From assembly GCA_029776735.1 (NCBI GenBank), contig JAKOUL010000054.1, positions 1 to 27,163 on the forward strand: a stretch of DNA of 27,163 nt, in the 5' to 3' direction. The translations under genes were made by a program, and so were the position numbers. The stretch's first letter is position 1. Each line of letters begins with the position of its first letter. This stretch comes from Dictyoglomota bacterium (GTDB lineage: Bacteria; Dictyoglomota; Dictyoglomia; Dictyoglomales; Dictyoglomaceae). Shown here piece after piece: positions 22,052-27,163 of the stretch. The notes under the pieces were generated by a model. It did no database searches and had not been told where the DNA came from. It worked only from the letters and a program-made list of their open reading frames with translations.

Positions 22052-23232
22052 GACTTCGGTCCCTTCTTTGCATATAAATAATTGGGAAGTCCAAAAAGTT
22101 GTATAAAACCTATAGCAGACTCTGTTGAGAATGTACTTCCTTTATCATAAGTAGCAAGACCATGGTCATATAAAGAGTAAGGGGATTCTCTCCCTACTAT
22201 AGAGAAGTTCCAAGGCTGAAGTTTTATTCTTACTTTACCTGTAACCCTTTCCTGAGTTTTATCCATAAAAGCTTGAATTGCTTCTCTCAGTGGATCAAAC
22301 CATAATCCGTAGTAAACAAGTTCTACATATTTATCTTCAAGGGTTCTCTTAAAATGCAGGAGTTCCCTTGGAAATACTAAACTCTCAATAGCCTCATGAG
22401 CCTTTATTATTAAAACTGCTGCAGGAGCTTCATATATCTCTCTTGATTTAATACCTACTAACCTATTTTCAATATGGTCTATCCTCCCTATTCCATAAGC
22501 CCCAACAGTACTATTCAGTTCTTCAATTATTTCTACAGGAGATTTCTTAATTCCGTTTAATGCTACTGGAACTCCCTCTTCAAAGCTAAGTTCAATATAA
22601 CTTGGCTCTTCTTTCTTTAATTTTGTCAATTCAAAAATCTCCTCGGGAGGTTCCTGCCAAGGATCTTCTAAAATTCCACCCTCTATACTTTTCCCCCAGA
22701 GATTTTCATCTATACTAAATGGATTTTTCTTTGAAACAGGTATAGGGATATCATTCTCCACTGCATATTCCATCTCTTCTTCCCTGGAAAAATTCCATTC
22801 TCTAACAGGAGCAATAATCTCAAGATCTGGAGCTATAGCCTTCACTCCCAGATCTATCCTTACTTGATCGTTTCCTTTTCCTGTACATCCATGAGCCACA
22901 TATTTTGCTCCATTTTCTTTTGCAATTTTAGCTAAATACTTTGCAATAAGAGGTCTTGAGAGAGCAGTGGCAAGGGGATAGACCCTCTCATACATAGCAT
23001 TAGCCTTTATAGCAGGAATTACATAATTTTTAACAAATTCATCTTTTAAATCTAAGACATAAGCTTTTTCAACACCAAGATCCTCAGCTTTCTTTTTAAC
23101 CTCATTCAGATTAATACCCTGCCCAATATCTACAGTAAGGGTTATAACAGATAATGAATATTTTTGCATAAGCCATTTTATAGCAACAGAAGTATCTAAT
23201 CCACCAGAATACGCAAGGACAACCTTCTCCAT
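22048..23232 (-). CDS. argG: Argininosuccinate synthase
   Basis: This is a 394-residue enzyme that joins citrulline and aspartate with ATP. The PP-loop AYSGGLDTS (8-16) is intact, and [13 protein letters not shown] (113-125) and the C-terminal [18 protein letters not shown] region bind citrulline and aspartate as in the family. It is the first gene of the argG-C-J-D-carA-carB-argH operon. The ATG has AGGAGG (23246-23241) eight bases upstream. A TATAAT at 23269-23264 and two ARG-box-like sites just behind it suggest arginine repression at this promoter. Confidence 0.97.
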   Translation of the reverse strand: MEKVVLAYSGGLDTSVAIKWLMQKYSLSVITLTVDIGQGINLNEVKKKAEDLGVEKAYVLDLKDEFVKNYVIPAIKANAMYERVYPLATALSRPLIAKYLAKIAKENGAKYVAHGCTGKGNDQVRIDLGVKAIAPDLEIIAPVREWNFSREEEMEYAVENDIPIPVSKKNPFSIDENLWGKSIEGGILEDPWQEPPEEIFELTKLKKEEPSYIELSFEEGVPVALNGIKKSPVEIIEELNSTVGAYGIGRIDHIENRLVGIKSREIYEAPAAVLIIKAHEAIESLVFPRELLHFKRTLEDKYVELVYYGLWFDPLREAIQAFMDKTQERVTGKVRIKLQPWNFSIVGRESPYSLYDHGLATYDKGSTFSTESAIGFIQLFGLPNYLYAKKGPKS

Positions 23233-23263
23233 CTATTCTTCCTCCTATCAATAAATTTGTAGA

Positions 23264-23293
23264 ATTATATCATAAAAATGAATAAAAATACAA
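23264..23293 (-). promoter_or_regulatory. Promoter of the arginine operon
   Basis: TATAAT lies on the minus strand at 23269-23264, giving a leader of about 25 bases before argG. The best -35 candidate is TTGTAT (23293-23288) at an 18-base spacer. It overlaps the first ARG-box-like site, so a bound repressor would exclude polymerase. Confidence 0.6.
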
Positions 23294-23314
23294 AATTAAA
23301 TTAAATTTAATTCA
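23279..23314. promoter_or_regulatory. Tandem ARG-box-like operator
   Basis: Compared with the ArgR half-site pattern TGAAT-N4-ATTCA, TGAATAAAAATACA (23279-23292) matches 9 of 10 positions and TTAAATTTAATTCA (23301-23314) matches 8 of 10. Their spacing of 22 bases start to start is close to the 21-base spacing of paired ARG boxes. They lie between argG and the divergent FHA gene. No argR is in the window. Confidence 0.55.
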
Positions 23315-23334
23315 AAGCATGTTTCTGGTATAAT
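23306..23334 (+). promoter_or_regulatory. Extended -10 promoter of the FHA gene
   Basis: TGGTATAAT ends at 23334: a perfect -10 with the TGn extension. The -35 place (TTTAAT, 23306-23311, spacer 17) is weak. It overlaps the second ARG-box-like site, so FHA transcription could also respond to arginine, though that may be incidental. Confidence 0.65.
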
Positions 23335-23369
23335 GAAAAATAAATTTTAAAGGAAGGGGAGGACTTTTT

Positions 23370-23831
23370 ATGAACATTTTAATATCTATTCTCTTGGTAT
23401 TTTTTATAATCTTACTATGTGTGGATATTTATTTACGAACAGCTAAAAAAGAGGCAAAGAATATCTCAAAAATAGAAAAGTTTGAATCTATCCAAAATCC
23501 TTCAAATACTATAAAGTTAGAAGCAGAGCTTACTCCATTAAACTGGGCTTACTTAATCATAAGACATGGGGGGGAGAGAGGAAAAGACTTCAAAATACTT
23601 AAAAACGAAACCACCATAGGTAGAGAACCTGACAACGATATTACACTTATTCATCCTACAGTATCAAGATTTCATGCAAAGATCATTAAAAATGATGATA
23701 AATATTTTATAGAAGATACAAATAGTGCTAATGGGACTTTAGTAAATGGAATTAAAGTTACCCGTGAATTACTTCATGATGGAGATATTATTCAAATTGG
23801 AGATATAGTTTTAGTGTTTAAATGCCTCTAA
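23370..23831 (+). CDS. Membrane-anchored FHA-domain protein
   Basis: This is a 153-residue protein with one N-terminal membrane helix (about 2-22), a polar linker (23-60) and a cytoplasmic FHA domain (about 61-153). The phosphothreonine-binding residues are in place: Gly84-Arg85 (IGREPDND), Ser99-Arg100 and His102 (VSRFHA), and Asn121-Gly122 (SANGTLVNG). FHA domains dock proteins phosphorylated on Thr. The opposing gene is a receptor-type Ser/Thr kinase, and the two 3' ends overlap by 4 bases, so the kinase or its substrates are likely ligands. The ATG has GGGGAGG (23356-23362) seven bases upstream. GarA-like soluble FHA proteins are related, but this one is tethered. Confidence 0.9.
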   Translation: MNILISILLVFFIILLCVDIYLRTAKKEAKNISKIEKFESIQNPSNTIKLEAELTPLNWAYLIIRHGGERGKDFKILKNETTIGREPDNDITLIHPTVSRFHAKIIKNDDKYFIEDTNSANGTLVNGIKVTRELLHDGDIIQIGDIVLVFKCL

Positions 23832-25831
23832 TTTTGATCTTCTCTGTCTTTTTTGATGATAGTTTCTTCTGAAATAATCTTCCCCTTTTCATAAGGATGA
23901 AGAGGATAGCCTCTTTTTAAATCTTCTAAAAGCTCCTTAGGAGTTTGATATCTAAATTCAGGGAATCTTGCAGTCATTTTTTCAATAATCTTTGCAATAC
24001 CTTCAGGAATATTAGGATTAATCTTCCTTATATCAGGAAGATCTTCTTGATACCTTTTTAACATTAGGGATATAGTAGTATCTTCTGCATAAGGAATGAT
24101 ACCTGTAAGAGTTTCGTAAAAAACAATACCCAATGAAAAAATATCCGATCTAATATCTATTTTTTTACCTTCCAGCTGTTCAGGAGATGCATATTGAGGT
24201 GTACCCATAAATACTCCTGTTTGAGTAAGAGTAGAAGTCCCTCCTATTCTTGCAATTCCAAAATCCATGAGTTTTACATTGCCCTCATTAGTTATCATAA
24301 TATTCTGAGGTTTTATATCCCTATGTATAATATCTTTAGAGTTTGCATAAGACAAAGCTTCAGCTACTTTTTTAATAATCTCTGTAACAAACTGGACAGG
24401 TAGAGGACCTTTTTCTTCTAATATCTTCTTTAAATCCTTTCCCGATACATACTCCATAACCATAAAAAGATAATCTTCCTCTTTCCCATGATCTAAAACT
24501 TTAACAATATTAGGATGATCCAAAATTTTACAAGTTTCAATTTCTCTAATAAATCTTGCTATGATCTCTTTATCTTCTGAAAATTGCGGATGAAGTATCT
24601 TGATAGCAACCTCTTTCTTTGTAGGAAGATCTAACGCAAGATATACTGTAGCCATTCCTCCAGATCCAAGTTTTTTAAGTATCTTATAACGTTTCTTTAT
24701 TACCATTCCCTCTAATCTTTCCTTAGGAATTACATTCTGATATATAAGATTTCCTACAAACCCAAGGAATAGCCCTAAGGAAGGAGAGATAAAAGGTAAG
24801 ATTAAATTTTGAGTAAAAGCAAAATATGAACCTCCTAAATAACTTAGCATAACAAATATGGTTATAAGAAAATTAAAAATTAATTTTCTTCCCAAAGTTA
24901 TTCCTATTAAAAAAACAGAAAGGAAATTAATTATCATTACAAACGGATAAGGTAGAGTCGTAAGAAAATTACTATTAATCAAGTTGTTTAATATGTTTAC
25001 ATGTATCTCTACTCCTGGCATATAAGAGTAAGAAATGTTACTACCCGCTGCTCTATATCCTGAAAAAGGATGAAGAAATACATCTTTCAAAACAGGAGAA
25101 GTCGCTCCAATAAATACAATTTTATCTTTAAAAGTTTCAGCAGGTATATTCTTATTTAGTACATCAATATAAGAAAAATACTTAAAGCTTCCTTCCCCAC
25201 CTACGTAATTTATATAAAAACTATCTGGAAATTTTAAGCTTAAACTATATAAACTTCCCCCATTTAAACTTGCATAAATAGTTAAGGGCAGAGAGTAATA
25301 TCTTATTCCCAAAAGATCTTGCTCAAAAGTTTCTCCTCTTCTTATTTTATTATCATTATCTACTAATAAATTACTAAATCCCGTTTTCAACACAGATGAT
25401 TTAAGAGGTTCTACAGGTTCTTTGATAGAAAATACGTTAACTCTTAAATTCTTATCATAATAGACTGATATATAATTAGCAAGGATTACATTATTCATCT
25501 CTTTTAATTTACTTGAAAAAATTTCGTCTTCAGGAGTACTTGTATCAAAAAGAGTATCAAAAACTATTAGCTTAGGATTTCCTTCTTTTAAAACATCTAA
25601 AAGTCTTGCGTGTAAACTTCTCTTCCAAGGCCAGTTACCTATCTCAAAGATAGAGTTATCATCTATACCTATTATAACAATATCTTCTGGGACCTTCTCT
25701 TCTCCCCTAATTTGAAATCTCAGGTCAATAGACTGGCTTTCTAAATTCTTGAAAAAACTAAGGGAATTAAGCCCGGTAAGAAGTACAAAGAGAACTAAAA
25801 GAATTCCAATCTTTATAAAAACTCTTCTCAT
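23828..25831 (-). CDS. CHASE2-domain receptor Ser/Thr protein kinase
   Basis: This is a 667-residue membrane kinase. One helix (4-26) leads into an extracytoplasmic CHASE2 sensor domain (about 30-290), then three helices (about 295-313, 317-338, 343-364), then a cytoplasmic PknB-type kinase (about 382-640) and a short charged tail. The kinase is intact: P-loop GSGGMATVY (389-397), Lys411 (VAIK), HRDIKPQN (503-510) and DFG (523-525). Its activation loop is rich in Thr (TSTLTQTGVFMGT, 532-544). CHASE2 ligands are unknown; the domain is more often seen with guanylate or adenylate cyclases, but kinase fusions occur. The ATG lacks a clear ribosome site (GGGGG is 4 bases away). It converges on the FHA gene. 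Confidence 0.94.
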   Translation of the reverse strand: MRRVFIKIGILLVLFVLLTGLNSLSFFKNLESQSIDLRFQIRGEEKVPEDIVIIGIDDNSIFEIGNWPWKRSLHARLLDVLKEGNPKLIVFDTLFDTSTPEDEIFSSKLKEMNNVILANYISVYYDKNLRVNVFSIKEPVEPLKSSVLKTGFSNLLVDNDNKIRRGETFEQDLLGIRYYSLPLTIYASLNGGSLYSLSLKFPDSFYINYVGGEGSFKYFSYIDVLNKNIPAETFKDKIVFIGATSPVLKDVFLHPFSGYRAAGSNISYSYMPGVEIHVNILNNLINSNFLTTLPYPFVMIINFLSVFLIGITLGRKLIFNFLITIFVMLSYLGGSYFAFTQNLILPFISPSLGLFLGFVGNLIYQNVIPKERLEGMVIKKRYKILKKLGSGGMATVYLALDLPTKKEVAIKILHPQFSEDKEIIARFIREIETCKILDHPNIVKVLDHGKEEDYLFMVMEYVSGKDLKKILEEKGPLPVQFVTEIIKKVAEALSYANSKDIIHRDIKPQNIMITNEGNVKLMDFGIARIGGTSTLTQTGVFMGTPQYASPEQLEGKKIDIRSDIFSLGIVFYETLTGIIPYAEDTTISLMLKRYQEDLPDIRKINPNIPEGIAKIIEKMTARFPEFRYQTPKELLEDLKRGYPLHPYEKGKIISEETIIKKDREDQN

Positions 25832-25864
25832 AGGCCCCCATTTTTGACAAAGACTTTTATAAGT

Positions 25865-25896
25865 AAAATTTTAGCATAAAAAAGCTTTATGCTAAA
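25865..25896 (-). terminator. Probable terminator after argF
   Basis: TTTAGCATAAA and TTTATGCTAAA form an 11-bp perfect stem (25896-25886 with 25880-25870) with a 5-base loop, 21 bases after the argF stop, followed on the minus strand by AATTTTAC. The stem is AT-rich and the T-tract short, so termination may be partial, or the repeat may be an operator for the kinase gene. A TATAAA at 25861-25856 is a possible -10 box for that gene. Confidence 0.5.
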
Positions 25897-25917
25897 TAGC
25901 TAATATTTTAGAAAAAT

Positions 25918-26844
25918 TTAAATTAATGAGGCCATTATAGCTTTTTGTACATGAAGTCTATTCTCTGCTTGGTCAAATACCACAGAGAAAGGTCCATCCA
26001 TAACCTCATCGGTAATTTCCTCTCCTCTATGAGCAGGAAGACAGTGCATAACGATGACATCTTCTTTGGCTAAAGAAAGGAGCTTATTATTCAGTTGATA
26101 TGGAGGAAATACTTTAAGTCTTTTCTCCCTTTCCACCTCTTGTCCCATACTTATCCATACATCTGTATAAATGACATCTGCATTTTTTACAGCCTCATTA
26201 GGATCTTCCACCACTTCAATCTTTGCACCTGTTTTATGTGCTATTTCTTTTGCCTTTTTCAATATCTCAGAATCAGGATAATACTCCCTTGGAGAAGAAC
26301 ATACTACGTCCATGCCTAAGATAGCACCTGCCAGAATTAATGAGTTTGCCACATTGTTTCCATCCCCTAAATAAACAACTTTAAGTTTACGATCTCCTTT
26401 CCTCTCTCGCATAGTAAAGTAATCACAAATTATTTGACAAGGATGTTCTAAATCAGAAAGTCCATTTATTATAGGTACATATGAGTATTTTGCCAATTCT
26501 TCTAAAGTGCTATGAGCATAAACTCTTGCTATTATACCATCTACATATCTCTCTAAGATCCTTGCAGTATCAGCTATTGTTTCGCCTCTTTTAATTTGCA
26601 TATCTTGAGCATTTAAGTAAAGAGGATAGCCACCTAATTGATAAACTCCCACCTCAAAAGAAATTCTTGTTCTTGTGGAAGGCTTTTCAAAAAATAAAGC
26701 TATAGATTTACTTTTTAAATAATCACTCTGTTTTTTCCCAGCCAAAACTTCTACTTTCAGGTTTTTTGCAAGGGCAAAAATCTCCTCTATATCTTCTCTG
26801 CTAAGATCAGAAACAGAAAGCAAATCCCTTCCTTTAAGCCTCAT
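25918..26844 (-). CDS. argF: Ornithine carbamoyltransferase
   Basis: This is a 308-residue enzyme that carbamoylates ornithine to citrulline. The carbamoyl-phosphate motif STRTR (56-60), HPCQ (134-137) and the ornithine-binding HCLPAHRG (267-274) are all intact, and DVWISMG (228-234) fits OTCase rather than aspartate carbamoyltransferase. It stands apart from the main arginine operon, separated by the FHA and kinase genes, and has its own promoter. The ATG has GGAGG (26855-26851) six bases upstream. No ARG-box-like site as good as the one before argG is visible in its leader. Confidence 0.97.
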   Translation of the reverse strand: MRLKGRDLLSVSDLSREDIEEIFALAKNLKVEVLAGKKQSDYLKSKSIALFFEKPSTRTRISFEVGVYQLGGYPLYLNAQDMQIKRGETIADTARILERYVDGIIARVYAHSTLEELAKYSYVPIINGLSDLEHPCQIICDYFTMRERKGDRKLKVVYLGDGNNVANSLILAGAILGMDVVCSSPREYYPDSEILKKAKEIAHKTGAKIEVVEDPNEAVKNADVIYTDVWISMGQEVEREKRLKVFPPYQLNNKLLSLAKEDVIVMHCLPAHRGEEITDEVMDGPFSVVFDQAENRLHVQKAIMASLI

Positions 26845-26866
26845 TATTCTCCTCCAAAAATAATTT

Positions 26867-26877
26867 ATTATATTATA
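26867..26877 (-). promoter_or_regulatory. Overlapping -10 boxes of argF
   Basis: Two TATAAT sequences overlap by one base on the minus strand (26877-26872 and 26872-26867), about 25 bases before the argF start. Neither has a good -35 box. The region lies in the 97-base divergent gap with the right-hand MFS gene. Confidence 0.5.
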
Positions 26878-26925
26878 TACAAATTAATCTTATATTACAC
26901 TCTTACCTATTCTTTTAAAATCTGA

Positions 26926-26931
26926 TATTAT
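26926..26931 (+). promoter_or_regulatory. -10 box for the right-hand MFS gene
   Basis: TATTAT ends 10 bases before the ATG at 26942, so the expected message starts within about five bases of the start codon. No ribosome site is present in that space. Confidence 0.45.
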
Positions 26932-26941
26932 TAACTCTATC

Positions 26942-27163
26942 ATGGCTTTAACAGAAAAAGACTATAGACGAAATTTTATAGTAGATAGTATAGATATGGC
27001 ATTTTTCAATTTAGGAATGACCTTTGGTTCAGTCCTTACTCTTTTACCTCTTTTTGCTAAACATTTAGGAGCTGGAAATTTAGAGATAGGGCTCATACCT
27101 GCTATATCAAACTTAGGTTGGGCAATACCTGCTATTCTTGGAGCAAAATATTCAGAGAAGTAT
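26942..27163 (+). CDS. MFS transporter, N-terminal part only
   Basis: An open frame of 74 codons starts at ATG 26942 and runs off the window. The sequence begins with a short polar segment (MALTEKDYRRNF), then a first membrane helix at about 18-38 and a second at about 50-68 with a loop KHLGAGNLEIGL, a common MFS helix 1-2 arrangement. It resembles the layout of the MFS protein at 589-1947, but identity looks low by eye. The substrate is unknown. There is no ribosome site; a -10 box very close to the ATG suggests a leaderless or near-leaderless message. It is divergent from argF. Confidence 0.82.
   Translation, partial: MALTEKDYRRNFIVDSIDMAFFNLGMTFGSVLTLLPLFAKHLGAGNLEIGLIPAISNLGWAIPAILGAKYSEKY

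Overview
The window is visibly AT-rich, with compact gene spacing, consensus sigma-70-like promoters, GGAGG-type ribosome sites, several TTG and GTG starts, and proteins rich in Lys, Glu and Ile. This suggests an anaerobic or microaerophilic thermophilic bacterium. The mix of a small RRM protein, a bacterial NrpR-type regulator, LarE, a flavodiiron protein and TRAP-based uptake makes me think of Dictyoglomus (Dictyoglomota). That assignment is recognition plus inference; no search was run.

Layout. (1) 1-1947, minus strand: the 5' end of an alanyl-tRNA editing (AlaX-like) gene, a small RRM RNA-binding protein with a near-perfect promoter and a terminator, and an MFS transporter. (2) 2057-3404: nikR and larE are divergent, a nickel regulator beside a sulfur transferase for the nickel-pincer cofactor. 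A flavodiiron protein (3430-4608) converges on larE across a short hairpin. (3) 4800-10394, minus strand: an apparent operon read as rpiR-type regulator, 2-hydroxyacid dehydrogenase, TRAP dctP-dctQ-dctM, and short-chain dehydrogenase. A TIM-barrel sugar isomerase/epimerase-like gene lies upstream. The rpiR leader carries two 15-bp TG(T/A)A-N7-TACA sites that look like operators. The set probably imports and oxidises a sugar acid or hydroxyacid; the exact substrate cannot be read. (4) 11530-13024, plus strand: two small unrecognised proteins followed by an NrpR-family regulator. (5) 13021-23232, minus strand: a tightly coupled arginine and carbamoyl-phosphate operon, argG-argC-argJ-argD-carA-carB-argH, with a tandem ARG-box-like element in front of argG. 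(6) 23370-25831: a membrane-anchored FHA protein and a CHASE2 receptor Ser/Thr kinase, facing each other. (7) argF (25918-26844, minus) and the 5' end of a second MFS transporter (26942 onward, plus).

How the parts work together. argG/C/J/D/H and argF, with carA/carB supplying carbamoyl phosphate, give nearly the whole cyclic arginine pathway from acetylglutamyl phosphate; argB is not in the window. ArgJ regenerates N-acetylglutamate by acetyl transfer. An NrpR-type, possibly 2-oxoglutarate-sensing, regulator ends on the same bases as argH, so nitrogen status may bear on this block. This is inference from position.

The points most worth checking are: the loss of the conserved Gln after the catalytic Cys of CarA; the two unknown small proteins with NrpR; the paired RpiR-type operators; the tandem ARG boxes; the nikR/larE pair; and two convergent gene pairs that share stop-codon bases. 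I saw no tRNA, rRNA, CRISPR array, insertion sequence or prophage signature. No gene-free stretch exceeds about 230 bases.
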